From NCBI RefSeq assembly GCF_000708755.2, contig NZ_JGVU02000007.1, positions 62,001-126,000 of the forward strand: DNA of 64,000 nt. The letters are read 5' to 3'. Within the stretch, counting starts at the first letter, position 1; the number at the start of each line of letters is the position of its first letter. Positions 1 to 7,898 of this stretch are shown here, piece by piece. Source of the stretch: Metabacillus indicus LMG 22858 (GTDB lineage: Bacteria; Bacillota; Bacilli; Bacillales; Bacillaceae). Both the position numbers and the translations under genes were made by a program. Below the pieces are notes generated by a model that was given only the letters and a program-made list of their open reading frames with translations, had not been told where the DNA came from and made no database searches.

Positions 1-1052
1 AACAATATGGAAAAATGACCCTTACAAACGTGGAGTTTACAACGACGACACTTTGCAATATGCGGTGTGAGCATTGCGCCGTGGGATACACCCTTTCTCC
101 AAAGGATCCCCAGGCACTTCCGATCGAGCTTATCTTGAAACGGCTTGAAGAGGTTGAGACGCTCCGTTCGATCAGTATTACAGGCGGAGAACCGATGCTT
201 TCAAGAAAATCCGTTGATCAGTATGTGCTTCCTCTTTTAAAGTATGCCCGGGAACGCGGGGTGCGTACGCAAATAAATTCGAATTTGACGCTTGATCTGG
301 CCAGGTATGAAAAGATTGCCCCGTACCTTGATGTGCTGCATATCTCCCATAACTGGGGAACACTCGATGATTTTGCCGAAGGCGGCTTTGCGATGATGGA
401 GAAAAAGCCATCTTACGCGCAGCGCACGGCGTATTTTGACCGGATTGTTGAAAACAGCCGGGCGCTTGTTGATGCCGGCATCATGGTCTCGGCAGAAACG
501 ATGCTGAACAAGCGGACGCTTCCTCATATGGAAAAGATACATAAGCAGATTACGGAGGATATGAAGTGCCAGCGGCATGAGGTGCACCCTATGTACCCAT
601 CTGACTTTGCCAGCACGCTCGAAACGCTGTCTCTCGAAGAAACGAGAGCTGCCATTCATCACCTGCTTGATATTCGGAACGAGGATGTCTGGATGCTGTT
701 CGGCACGCTGCCGTTTTACGCGTGCAGCACGAATGTTGAGGATACAGAACTGATTAAAAGGCTTCGCGCTTCCAAAAACGTGACAGTAAGGAATGATCCC
801 GACGGCCGTTCAAGACTGAATGTCAACATTTTTAACGGCGATATCATTGTGACGGATTTCGGGGATACGCCTGAGCTTGGGAACATTCAGCGCGACACCC
901 TCCAGTCTGCCTACGACCGCTGGAATGATACAGAGCTTGCGCGCGGTCTGAACTGCCACTGCCCGGCCGTATCCTGTCTTGGACCTAACCTGCTTGTTAA
1001 AAACGCCTACTACCCTGATGTAGATTTCATGACGAGAAAATCAGTGATTTAA
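1..1052 (+). CDS. yfkAB: YfkAB radical SAM/CxCxxxxC protein, 5' end cut by window
   Basis: Radical SAM enzyme of unknown substrate, matching YfkAB of B. subtilis along its visible length. The [4Fe-4S]-AdoMet motif CNMRCEHC lies near the visible N-terminus, followed by SITGGEP and a C-terminal cysteine group (NCHCPAVSC) that could hold a second cluster. The frame is open to base 1 and the codons before the ATG at 15 (Gln-Tyr-Gly-Lys) continue the family sequence. The true start is therefore outside the window and the ATG at 15 is probably internal. It converges on yfkD and shares a terminator with it. Family membership is clear; the reaction is not known. Confidence 0.9.
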   Translation, partial: QYGKMTLTNVEFTTTTLCNMRCEHCAVGYTLSPKDPQALPIELILKRLEEVETLRSISITGGEPMLSRKSVDQYVLPLLKYARERGVRTQINSNLTLDLARYEKIAPYLDVLHISHNWGTLDDFAEGGFAMMEKKPSYAQRTAYFDRIVENSRALVDAGIMVSAETMLNKRTLPHMEKIHKQITEDMKCQRHEVHPMYPSDFASTLETLSLEETRAAIHHLLDIRNEDVWMLFGTLPFYACSTNVEDTELIKRLRASKNVTVRNDPDGRSRLNVNIFNGDIIVTDFGDTPELGNIQRDTLQSAYDRWNDTELARGLNCHCPAVSCLGPNLLVKNAYYPDVDFMTRKSVI

Positions 1053-1056
1053 ACCC

Positions 1057-1139
1057 AAAAAGCGAGCCACAAAAATGCACCTCCAAATGTTAGATTGTGT
1101 GTCTAACATTTGGGGTGCATTTCAAATGGCTCGCTTTTT
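1057..1139. terminator. Nested bidirectional terminator between yfkAB and yfkD
   Basis: A perfect 13-bp outer stem (1057-1069 with 1127-1139, ending in five T) encloses a second hairpin at 1074-1122. The two are separated on each side by the tetranucleotide CAAA. Without the inner hairpin the outer stem would be a compact terminator with a CAAA loop serving both convergent genes. Confidence 0.8.
1074..1122. mobile_element. Possible 49-bp palindromic insertion in the terminator loop
   Basis: Arms AATGCACC-T-CCAAATGTTAGA and its near-perfect complement (one bulged base) surround a 7-nt loop. CAAA occurs directly on both sides (1070-1073 and 1123-1126), as a 4-bp target duplication would. The ends (GGTGCATT type) resemble ends of IS3-family relics as I remember them. 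It has no coding capacity. Mobility is an inference from the flanking repeat and the intact outer terminator stem. Confidence 0.4.
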
Positions 1140-1923
1140 ATCGTGGCTGTTCAGAAACGGTAAATCCGAAGGAAGCGTGATCCTGTACAGGAATCCAGGC
1201 TCCAATTCCCTGTGATGTTACGTTTTGGACAACGATTTTGCGCTTGCTGCCTTTCAGCACTAAGTACACTTCGCCGTAAGTCACCTTGCCTTTTTCACTG
1301 ACGGCAGGTGCGTAGGCGTTTAAATACCCAAGGCGCTTAACCGGGACATTATAGACCTGGTCTTTTTTCGAGCCTGTCCCGATGATGGTTTGAAAAGACA
1401 GTGGAAGATTTGTTTTCTTCATGGCTTTTAACAGCATCATTTTTTTCACATCTTCTTCGTTCGGGATCCGCGCTGTCAGTCCGCCTTTGACCTGCTTTTG
1501 AGATTCCTGCTTGTAATGGATCTGAACGGCTGCTTTTCCGCCCCTGTTGTCGAAAAAGTTTGTGTTGATCTTTTGGTATTCCCAGTTTACTGCTGTTTCG
1601 GACGACTCATAGTTCAGTGCCCACTGGCCGAGAAAAATTGTTGCTCTGTAGCCGATTGCAAGCTTATTGTCCGGAATTGATGATTCGTTTAAGAGACGAA
1701 TCAGATTCGGATTTTCAATCGCTATTTTTGATGTATCGATTAACCCTTGTGTAAACTCGCTAGGTTGCAGATACGGAAGGTCCTGAGTGGGGTTCGGATA
1801 CGTGTTTTCTTTTGAGATATCCAAAACCGAACTCGGGACTTTTGCTTTCGGTGCTGCAGACACAGAGCCTGAAAAACTGATTGATAAGAGCAAAGCCATT
1901 GAAACGAGCATCCATTTTCTCAT
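1138..1923 (-). CDS. yfkD: YfkD family secreted protein
   Basis: 261-residue protein with a classical signal peptide (MRKW, hydrophobic core, SVSAAPKA cleavage region around residue 23), so exported. The rest is hydrophilic and matches the YfkD family, whose function is unknown. Position next to yfkAB and the antiporter matches B. subtilis order, except that an additional membrane protein gene separates it from the antiporter. Its stop codon TAA lies inside the 3' T tract of the shared terminator. No catalytic motif was recognised. Confidence 0.85.
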   Translation of the reverse strand: MRKWMLVSMALLLSISFSGSVSAAPKAKVPSSVLDISKENTYPNPTQDLPYLQPSEFTQGLIDTSKIAIENPNLIRLLNESSIPDNKLAIGYRATIFLGQWALNYESSETAVNWEYQKINTNFFDNRGGKAAVQIHYKQESQKQVKGGLTARIPNEEDVKKMMLLKAMKKTNLPLSFQTIIGTGSKKDQVYNVPVKRLGYLNAYAPAVSEKGKVTYGEVYLVLKGSKRKIVVQNVTSQGIGAWIPVQDHASFGFTVSEQPR

Positions 1924-1991
1924 TTCTTAAACCCCTTTCGGTTGCTTTCCCTTATTGTTTTCAAGCCCTTATGTCTTTATCCACACTTTCA

Positions 1992-2600
1992 TTACGTTTT
2001 TGCGATCCATTTTCCAAGCACCGCATGTACCCTTGGATTGCAGAGCTGAATAAGCGGTCCGATTGCAAATGTAATAATGATGGTGCCAAGGCCGATCGGT
2101 CCCGCGAACAGGAGGGCAAGCAGCAAAGCAGCTACTTCACCGATCGTTTTTGCCGCCATCAGGCTGAGCCCGAATCTCTCGTGCAGTGTGAGCATGAGCT
2201 GATCAATCGGATTAGCCGGGAAATTCGTTTGAAGATAGATGGAAACGCCAATCGCGATCAGTAAAATTCCTGAGAGCAGGATACCCGCTCTGCCTGCAAA
2301 GCTCTGCATCTCAAAATCCTGGAAAACGCGCAGCATCCAGAAATCGACGAAAAAGCCGATCAGCAAAATCGTGATGATGCCAAGAACTTTAGGAGTCTCC
2401 CGCATGATCAGAGCATTAAGGATAATAATCAGAATGCCGACGATGAAGATCCAGCTTCCCACCGTAAGGCCAATTTGATCTGTCAGTCCTACATTCAGCG
2501 CATCCCAGGCGCCGGCGCCAAGGTTTGCTTTAATCGTTAATGTCACCCCAAAGGCCAGAATAAATAGACCGGCCGCGAAAAAAATCAACCGAAACATCAT
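1992..2600 (-). CDS. YczE/YyaS/YitT-type integral membrane protein
   Basis: 202 residues with five to six hydrophobic segments and the family-typical N-terminal region (GVTLTIKANLGAGAWDALN) followed by GLTVGSWIFIVGI. This is the YczE-like family of small membrane proteins; in B. subtilis YczE is linked to post-translational activation of lipopeptide synthesis, but members are diverse and I do not assign a role here. An AGGAG site precedes the two adjacent ATG codons. It lies 68 bp upstream of yfkD and may be co-transcribed with it. Confidence 0.75.
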   Translation of the reverse strand: MMFRLIFFAAGLFILAFGVTLTIKANLGAGAWDALNVGLTDQIGLTVGSWIFIVGILIIILNALIMRETPKVLGIITILLIGFFVDFWMLRVFQDFEMQSFAGRAGILLSGILLIAIGVSIYLQTNFPANPIDQLMLTLHERFGLSLMAAKTIGEVAALLLALLFAGPIGLGTIIITFAIGPLIQLCNPRVHAVLGKWIAKT

Positions 2601-2727
2601 GTTCCCCCAACTCCTTTATGTTCTATATGTATGTCCACGCAGCCACTCTAAATAACTGAATATTTACAAAGTTTAACCAATATGTTACCTTAGAGGTAAT
2701 CGTTACAAATTGTTTCGTCCTACACAT

Positions 2728-2765
2728 AAAAGACTCTGTGCTGTCTGCACAGAGTCTCTTTTTTT
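2728..2765 (-). terminator. Terminator after the Ca2+/H+ antiporter gene
   Basis: AGACTCTGTGC/GCACAGAGTCT stem with a 5-nt loop, flanked by a strong T tract on the plus strand and TTTTAT on the minus strand. It lies just past the end of the antiporter gene. Confidence 0.75.
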
Positions 2766-3816
2766 ACAGAAGATAAAACCCGATGCCCATAATCAGGTAA
2801 GCTGCAAGCAGCGTCGCCCCTTCAAACCAGTTCGTATCACCGTCATTGGTGATTGATATCGTCAGAAGAACAGCTGTAATCATGGAGATCAGTTCCGGCA
2901 CTGTAAAGACAAGAGGCATTTTCTTTGTAAACAGCAGTGAAATCAGGACGAGAACAGGCGCCACGAACATGGCCACCTGAAGCGTTGACCCGACCGCAAT
3001 TTCGACTGCAACATTCATTTTATTTTTATAAGCCATAATGATCGCGGAAGCATGCTCTGCAGCATTTCCGACGATGGCTACGATGATGACCCCGATAAAC
3101 AATTCGCTCCAGCCGAATCTCTCTCCCACTGCTTCAAATGTATGTACAAGGCTTTCAGACACATAGGCAACAGCAGCGGTTGCAAGCAGGAGAATCAGCA
3201 GCGCCTTTTTCGCCGACCATTCCGCTTCTTCGTCATGTCCGGCTTCGTCAGTCTCATGCTTATAAACACCGCGGTGGGTCACAAGCTTAAAGAACAGCGC
3301 GGCAAGATATAAAAGAATTAAAATGACAGATATTCCTATGCTCAAGTTTAACGTCTTTGTCTCGTCCATGTCCATCGAAAAAATTTCCGGAATGACAAAA
3401 GCGACAACGACTGCAAAGATCAGCAGCCCTGAATTATGCCTCGCATCATACACGCTGAACTCCTGCCGTTTGTATTTTAACCCTCCAACAAAAAAAGAAA
3501 GACCGGCGACAAGCAGCAGGTTCCCAAGTACTGAGCCAGTAAGGGATGCCAGCACAACCCCGATTAGACCAGCCTTTAAGGCAAATATTGAAATGATCAG
3601 CTCAACGGCATTTCCAAACGTAGCATTAAGCAGCCCCCCGACTCTCGGGCCCGCCACAACAGCAAGACTCTCCGTTGCCCGCCCCATATAGCCTGCAAGA
3701 GCAATAATCGTCAGGCAGTATACGGCAAACATGATCACTTCAGGCCAGTGAAGCAGTCTTCCGATCACTGAAAGCGGCACACCGGCCAAAACGACGATGA
3801 AAAAGATTCGATTCAC
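2764..3816 (-). CDS. chaA: Ca2+/H+ antiporter, CaCA superfamily (YfkE/ChaA type)
   Basis: 350 residues and about 11 membrane segments, the same size as B. subtilis YfkE. Both halves carry the cation-binding alpha repeat: FGNAVELIIS in the first half and GNAAEHASAII in the second, each with the essential glutamate. An acidic loop (ETDEAGHDEEAE) separates the halves. Expected to extrude Ca2+ from the cytoplasm in exchange for protons. The start is GTG at 3816 with AGGGTGGG six bases upstream; an overlapping ATG just before it is out of frame. Confidence 0.9.
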   Translation of the reverse strand: MNRIFFIVVLAGVPLSVIGRLLHWPEVIMFAVYCLTIIALAGYMGRATESLAVVAGPRVGGLLNATFGNAVELIISIFALKAGLIGVVLASLTGSVLGNLLLVAGLSFFVGGLKYKRQEFSVYDARHNSGLLIFAVVVAFVIPEIFSMDMDETKTLNLSIGISVILILLYLAALFFKLVTHRGVYKHETDEAGHDEEAEWSAKKALLILLLATAAVAYVSESLVHTFEAVGERFGWSELFIGVIIVAIVGNAAEHASAIIMAYKNKMNVAVEIAVGSTLQVAMFVAPVLVLISLLFTKKMPLVFTVPELISMITAVLLTISITNDGDTNWFEGATLLAAYLIMGIGFYLL

Positions 3817-3896
3817 TCATATCCCACCCTTTCTATGTCTTATTCTTTCTCTATTTTGCAAAAAAATAAACCACACCCTTTTCCTGCGTATGAAAC

Positions 3897-3902
3897 GGGT
3901 AA
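3897..3902 (+). promoter_or_regulatory. Possible sigma-B -10 element upstream of the stress-type flavoprotein
   Basis: GGGTAA matches the sigma-B -10 consensus and precedes a homologue of a sigma-B-regulated protein (GSP26/YdaG type). No good GTTTAA-like -35 lies at the right distance, so this is tentative. Confidence 0.3.
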
Positions 3903-3944
3903 ATTGATGCAGATTAATGATAGATATGAAAGGAGTGGATGATG

Positions 3945-4361
3945 ATGAGCGATACAAAACAAAGAGTCCAGCAGATGCTCAAAGACCATAAAATCGGAAC
4001 ACTTGCGACCATTCGCGAGAACAAGCCATTCTCGAGATTCATGCTGTTTTTCCACGAAGATCTGACGTTATACACGGCAACCAATAAAGAAACGCATAAA
4101 GCAGATGACATTGAAAGCAATCCGAATGTCCATGTTCTCCTGGGGCTTGAAGGCAGCGGTTGGAACAATGAATACGCAGAAGTTGAGGGAACAGCATCTT
4201 TTGAAGAATCTGCCGAATTGAAAAAGAAATTCTGGCAGGAGGATTTGAAAGAGTGGATTTCAGGACCGGATGATCCGAATTATGTGCTGCTGAAGATTCA
4301 GCCTTCCTCGATCAGGTATTATCAAAAGGCTGGAAGTGAGCCTGAAGTCATTAAAATGTAA
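3945..4361 (+). CDS. Pyridoxamine 5'-phosphate oxidase-like protein (general stress protein 26 type)
   Basis: About 138 residues of the small FMN-binding split-barrel family. The N-terminal segment (IGTLATIRENKPFSRFM) and the YTATNKETHK stretch are typical of YdaG/GSP26-like proteins, thought to act in oxidative or nitrosative stress. Three ATG codons occur in tandem at 3939, 3942 and 3945. AAGGAG ends at 3935, which gives proper spacing only to the third, so MSDTKQ is taken as the N-terminus. It has its own terminator, shared with the convergent OsmC-type gene. Confidence 0.85.
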   Translation: MSDTKQRVQQMLKDHKIGTLATIRENKPFSRFMLFFHEDLTLYTATNKETHKADDIESNPNVHVLLGLEGSGWNNEYAEVEGTASFEESAELKKKFWQEDLKEWISGPDDPNYVLLKIQPSSIRYYQKAGSEPEVIKM

Positions 4362-4364
4362 GCA

Positions 4365-4397
4365 AAAAGACCGAGCTTGTGCACGGTCTTAGTTTTT
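4365..4397. terminator. Bidirectional terminator
   Basis: AAAGACCG/CGGTCTTT-type stem with a 10-nt loop followed by GTTTTT on the plus strand and an A tract on the other side. It lies between convergent genes and overlaps the stop of the OsmC gene. Confidence 0.7.
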
Positions 4398-4772
4398 GAT
4401 TTCAAATGTTTCGGTGATCTCAATGCTCCCCTCAACAGAGCGCACCATCGGGCAGTTTTTTCTTGCAAGCTTCACGGCCCCATCCACTTTTTCTTCCTTT
4501 AAATCATTTCCTGTGATGACGTAATGAATGGCAATGCTCTCAATGCGGTTCGCTTCCTCTTCATTTCGTTTCACGGATGCCTGAATTGTTATATCCTCAA
4601 CCTCAAGCCTTTTCTTCTCAAGAATTCCGCGTAAGACTCCTCCGCTGCAGACAGCAATGGATGAGACCATCAGCTGATACGGACGGAATCCGTATTCTTC
4701 GTTCCCTGCAACATGCAGTTCCCCGTATTCAAAATCAGCAGAAAAGCCAACTTCCCTCATTTTAAATTCCAT
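4389..4772 (-). CDS. OsmC/Ohr family protein (YhfA-like)
   Basis: 127-residue OsmC-fold protein. Both redox cysteines are present (VSSIAVCSGG and KNCPMVRS), with the YGFRPYQLMVSS helix before the first. These proteins reduce organic hydroperoxides with a dithiol mechanism. The GAGAGG ribosome site abuts an ATG at 4781 but sits nine bases before the ATG at 4772 (MEFKMR), so the shorter form is preferred. The neighbouring stress flavoprotein suggests a common oxidative-stress theme. Confidence 0.85.
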   Translation of the reverse strand: MEFKMREVGFSADFEYGELHVAGNEEYGFRPYQLMVSSIAVCSGGVLRGILEKKRLEVEDITIQASVKRNEEEANRIESIAIHYVITGNDLKEEKVDGAVKLARKNCPMVRSVEGSIEITETFEIKN

Positions 4773-4897
4773 TTGAATCATCCTCTCTTTTTTGCCATCA
4801 TACCTGAATCTTCCCTAAGGAAAAAAGAAATGTGCTTGTCTGTAAGGGTAGATGCGTGTAACATTCAGGATGGAAAATCAAGTTAGGAGTCATGTTC

Positions 4898-6064
4898 ATG
4901 TCAAAATTCAAATTTGCGATTTTAGTCAGCATTGTTGCCATCTCAGGCTTTTCCCAGGGTATGCTTCTGCCCCTGATTGCCGTTATTTTTGAAAAAGAAG
5001 GATATTCCTCTTCTGTAAACGGACTTCATGCAACGGGACTTTATATTGGGGTTCTGCTTGCGTCCCCGTTCATGGAAGGCCCGCTGAAAAAATTCGGTTT
5101 TAAGCCGCTGATCCTAGTCGGCGGACTCATGGTGGCGCTGAGCCTGTTCGGCTTTTTATGGTTTCAATCCTTCTGGTTCTGGTTTTTGCTGAGGCTTTTA
5201 ATTGGCGTTGGAGACCACATGCTCCATTTCTCCACCCAGACATGGATTACATCGATTTCATCTGAAGAGCGGAGAGGACGGAACATTTCGCTCTACGGTC
5301 TGTTTTTCGGACTTGGATTTGCAGCCGGACCGCTTATGGTCCCTTTGGCAGAAATCAATACGTCCCTGCCGTTCATCGTATCAGGCAGCATCAGTCTGAT
5401 TGCCTGGGCATTCGTGTTTTTCCTTAGAAACGACTTTCCTGAACATGATACAGGGTCCACCTCTTTCTTTGGAACAGCAAAGCGGTTTGCCAAAGCATCG
5501 CGTCTTGCTTGGGTTGCCTTCCTTCCGACTTTCGGATACGGATTTCTTGAAGCTTCCCTGAACGGAAACTACCCTGTTTATGCTCTCAGAACTGGCATTG
5601 ATGTCGCATCTGTCTCTATTATCCTGACTTCATTCGCCGTCGGCGCCATTCTTTTTCAGCTGCCGCTTGGCATCATCAGTGACCGGTACGGCAGAAGAAA
5701 CACCCTTTTGTTTGTCATGCTCTCCGGCTTCGCTGCATTTATGGCAGCAAGCTTTGCGGAAACCCTTGTCCCGCTTATGATCTGCTTTTTCACAGCAGGC
5801 ATGATGGTCGGATCGACGTTTTCTCTCGGCATCAGCTTCATGGCTGACCTTCTGCCTAAAAACCTTTTGCCGGCGGGCAATCTGCTCTGCGGAATCTTCT
5901 TCAGCATCGGCAGCATATCAGGCCCGTTCCTTGGCGGACTCTACATCGAAGCCGTGGATTCAGCCAATTTCCTGCACGTCGTCAGCTTTATCCTGCTTCT
6001 TATTTTTATTACACTCGCTTTTTACAGGCAGAAGAAACTTGAACCGGTAAACGCAAACTCATAA
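4898..6064 (+). CDS. yfkF: MFS transporter, 12 TM (YfkF-like)
   Basis: 388-residue major facilitator protein with about 12 membrane segments. The conserved loop motif is visible after TM8 (DRYGRRNTLLF), and the N-terminal TM1 reads AISGFSQGMLLPLIAVIF. Position between the antiporter region and yfkH corresponds to yfkF of B. subtilis. The substrate is unknown; this branch is usually listed as drug or sugar efflux. The TTAGGAG site favours the ATG at 4898 over that at 4892. A perfect terminator follows. Confidence 0.8.
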   Translation: MSKFKFAILVSIVAISGFSQGMLLPLIAVIFEKEGYSSSVNGLHATGLYIGVLLASPFMEGPLKKFGFKPLILVGGLMVALSLFGFLWFQSFWFWFLLRLLIGVGDHMLHFSTQTWITSISSEERRGRNISLYGLFFGLGFAAGPLMVPLAEINTSLPFIVSGSISLIAWAFVFFLRNDFPEHDTGSTSFFGTAKRFAKASRLAWVAFLPTFGYGFLEASLNGNYPVYALRTGIDVASVSIILTSFAVGAILFQLPLGIISDRYGRRNTLLFVMLSGFAAFMAASFAETLVPLMICFFTAGMMVGSTFSLGISFMADLLPKNLLPAGNLLCGIFFSIGSISGPFLGGLYIEAVDSANFLHVVSFILLLIFITLAFYRQKKLEPVNANS

Positions 6065-6069
6065 TGACA

Positions 6070-6101
6070 ACCGCCAATCTAAAAAAATTGGCGGTTTTTT
6101 T
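6070..6101 (+). terminator. Terminator of yfkF
   Basis: ACCGCCAAT/ATTGGCGGT stem with an 8-nt loop followed by seven T. Confidence 0.9.
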
Positions 6102-6111
6102 AAAATATAGG

Positions 6112-6141
6112 TTGAACATTTTGAATTATCTGTTATATAAT
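6112..6141 (+). promoter_or_regulatory. Sigma-A promoter of the 48-codon gene
   Basis: TTGAAC (6112-6117), 18-bp spacer, TATAAT (6136-6141), about 55 bp before the start codon. Confidence 0.65.
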
Positions 6142-6196
6142 AGAATTAACAAATACAAACTGTATCATAACAAACAAAACCAGGAGGATGATTAAC

Positions 6197-6343
6197 ATGA
6201 AAAGACAGGAACGCAAAAATATGATCGAGTTTATCGCTAAAATGAAGGATATCGAGTCAGAAACGCTTATGTACATGACAGATGAGGACATCGAGCATAT
6301 CTACACTTCGGCTTATCACTCTTACATTCAATGGTCTGAATAA
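6197..6343 (+). CDS. BH0509 family small protein, 48 aa
   Basis: A 48-codon gene with an excellent site (CAGGAGG, 9 bases before ATG) and its own sigma-A promoter. The sequence begins MKRQERKNMIEF and contains YMTDEDIEHIY, which I recognise as the BH0509-type family of short Bacillus proteins of unknown function. It is acidic in its second half and has no signal or membrane segment. It is followed by a 21-bp-period repeat array rather than an obvious terminator. Confidence 0.8.
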   Translation: MKRQERKNMIEFIAKMKDIESETLMYMTDEDIEHIYTSAYHSYIQWSE

Positions 6344-6362
6344 CGAAAACAGGAAGAGTCAT

Positions 6363-6485
6363 TACTTACTTGCCGCTTTCAGCCTTTTACTTGCCATTTC
6401 ACACGGTTTACTTGAAAAATGCATTTAAATACTTGCCAATTTCATCAAATTACTAGAAATTATCCAGTTACAGGAAATCAAAAAC
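6363..6485. repeat. 21-bp-period tandem array (class II), about 6 units
   Basis: TTACTTGCC-type boxes begin at 6366, 6387, 6408, 6429, 6450 and 6468. The spacing is 21, 21, 21, 21 and 18 bp. It is AT-rich and diverged between units. It lies between convergent genes and shows the same 21/18 spacing as the array at 50.54-50.85 kb. Confidence 0.75.
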
Positions 6486-6490
6486 ACACC

Positions 6491-6526
6491 AAAAAAGCAA
6501 ACCGCCCCAAGCGGTTTGCTTTTTTA
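6491..6526 (-). terminator. Terminator of the yfkJ-yfkI-yfkH unit and the 35-codon gene
   Basis: AAAAAAGCAAACCGC/GCGGTTTGCTTTTTT, a 15-bp perfect stem with a 5-nt loop, immediately after the stop of the 35-codon gene on the minus strand. It is symmetrical and so can act in both directions. Confidence 0.85.
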
Positions 6527-6529
6527 TGT

Positions 6530-6637
6530 TTAATGGTAGCCGTTCTGCCCGTTGGCACTTCCGCTTGTCTTGTTCTGCGGCTTGCTTTTCGAGCTTTGTT
6601 TTGTGTGGCTTCCGCCCTTTTTTGTATGCTTTGTCAT
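6530..6637 (-). CDS. Putative 35-aa basic Lys/Ser/Gly/Asn-rich peptide
   Basis: Starts MTKHTKKGGSHTKQ and ends NGQNGYH. It has no hydrophobic core and is rich in Lys, Ser, Asn, Gln and Gly, like several very small spore proteins of bacilli, although I do not recognise the family. GGTGA sits six bases before the ATG, and the stop is followed directly by a strong terminator. A 60-codon frame on the same strand reads through that hairpin and is less credible. The region upstream holds the perfect dyad GAAGACC-CA-GGTCTTC. Expression is unproven. Confidence 0.45.
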   Translation of the reverse strand: MTKHTKKGGSHTKQSSKSKPQNKTSGSANGQNGYH

Positions 6638-6733
6638 GATTGGTCACCATCCCGGCTATAGTTTGAAGACCTGGGTCTTCTCCATTACTGTCTCACTGAC
6701 AGCCGGTGAGTATGAGTCACAATCACTGGAAAG

Positions 6734-7558
6734 CTACGTTTGTTTTTTCCGCGCATAAAGAACCGCATTCAGCTCACCGCCAAGCATGATGATCATGCCG
6801 GACAAGTAAAACCAGCTCATCAGGACGATGATCCCGCCTAAGCTCCCGTAAGCGGCGCTGTAGTTCCCGAAGCTTGAAACGTAGTATGAGAAAGCAAACG
6901 ATGCTGCAGCCCATCCAACTGTTGCAAAGACAGCACCCGGAAAAACATCCTTGATATGCAGCCGTTTATTCGGCGCAAAAAAGTACAGGGCGGTAAACAC
7001 GATGAACAGAATGACGGCACTCACAAGCCATCTTGCCATGTTCCAAAACGCCAGAAAGGCATCTGACAGTCCAAATGCGGAAAACAGAAAAACACCGAGC
7101 TCTTTTCCGAAAACAGGCAGCAAAAGCGCAACTAGTATGACAAATACCATTGCAATCGTAAGTAAAACTGCCATCCCCCGTGCCACGATGAATGACCTGC
7201 TTTCTTCTACTTCATAAGCACGGTTGAATGCGCGGACGATGGCATTGATGCCATTTGACGCCGACCAAAGGGTTGCCAGAATTCCAAAGGAGAGCAACCC
7301 CCCGCTTGATCCAGCCACAATTTCAGTCAGTGTTCTCTCAATCAGTTTGATTGATTCCCCCGGTGCATACTGCGCGAGGAAATTCAGCAAATCATCCTGG
7401 GACAAAGGCAAAAAAGCAATCAATGTAATTAAAAAGATTAAAAACGGAAAGAGAGACAGCAGAAAAAAGTACGCAAGCTCTGCTGAGAGCCCAATCAGCT
7501 CGTCTTTTGAAAAACGCCTGATCAGACTTCTGATGATGGATTCCTTCACATGCTGCAC
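6734..7558 (-). CDS. yfkH: YihY/BrkB family membrane protein (YfkH)
   Basis: 274 residues with about six membrane segments. Conserved family patterns are AELAYFFLLSLFPFLIFLI near the N-terminus, LWSASNGINAIVRAFNRAYEVEE, and YGSLGGIIVLMSWFYLSGMI near the C-terminus. The family was once called ribonuclease BN by mistake; it has no known nuclease function. It lies 10 bp downstream of yfkI in the yfkJ-yfkI-yfkH order of B. subtilis. A second member of the family is encoded at 45.2-46.0 kb. Confidence 0.9.
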   Translation of the reverse strand: MQHVKESIIRSLIRRFSKDELIGLSAELAYFFLLSLFPFLIFLITLIAFLPLSQDDLLNFLAQYAPGESIKLIERTLTEIVAGSSGGLLSFGILATLWSASNGINAIVRAFNRAYEVEESRSFIVARGMAVLLTIAMVFVILVALLLPVFGKELGVFLFSAFGLSDAFLAFWNMARWLVSAVILFIVFTALYFFAPNKRLHIKDVFPGAVFATVGWAAASFAFSYYVSSFGNYSAAYGSLGGIIVLMSWFYLSGMIIMLGGELNAVLYARKKQT

Positions 7559-7568
7559 GCTCCTCCGC

Positions 7569-7898
7569 TTATTTATCCGTCAGAAACCTTTCTTTTGTCT
7601 CTTCAATCATTTCGAGTACCTGCGGAGTTGTTTCCTTCAGTTCATTGATTTTTTCATTAATAAAATCAATATCGTCTTTCGCTTCCTGAACAACGGCCCT
7701 CGCCTTGTCAATCTGCTCTTTAATCTCTTCAGTGAGGAGCGACGGGTTTTCAATGTAGACAGCTGTTTTATCCTTCAGCGCGATTCCCTGCCGGACAAAC
7801 TGATCTCTTGTCGGCTTGTGCAAAAGAGTGATGGCTCCTCCGATTGCCGCACCTGCAAAAACACCTTTTAAAAACAAACTGTTTGATTCACTCATCAA
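7569..7898 (-). CDS. yfkI: YtxH-like protein (YfkI)
   Basis: 109 residues. A single N-terminal hydrophobic, glycine-rich helix (FLKGVFAGAAIGGAITLL, residues about 8-26) is followed by a charged, helical, probably coiled-coil tail rich in Glu and Lys. This is the architecture of YtxH-type general-stress membrane proteins. The reading frame overlaps the end of yfkJ by 11 bp, implying translational coupling. Confidence 0.8.
   Translation of the reverse strand: MMSESNSLFLKGVFAGAAIGGAITLLHKPTRDQFVRQGIALKDKTAVYIENPSLLTEEIKEQIDKARAVVQEAKDDIDFINEKINELKETTPQVLEMIEETKERFLTDK

Noticed and set aside
6468-6650. 60-codon minus-strand frame after yfkH
   Set aside because: It reads through a perfect terminator hairpin; the 35-codon frame ending before the hairpin is more likely.
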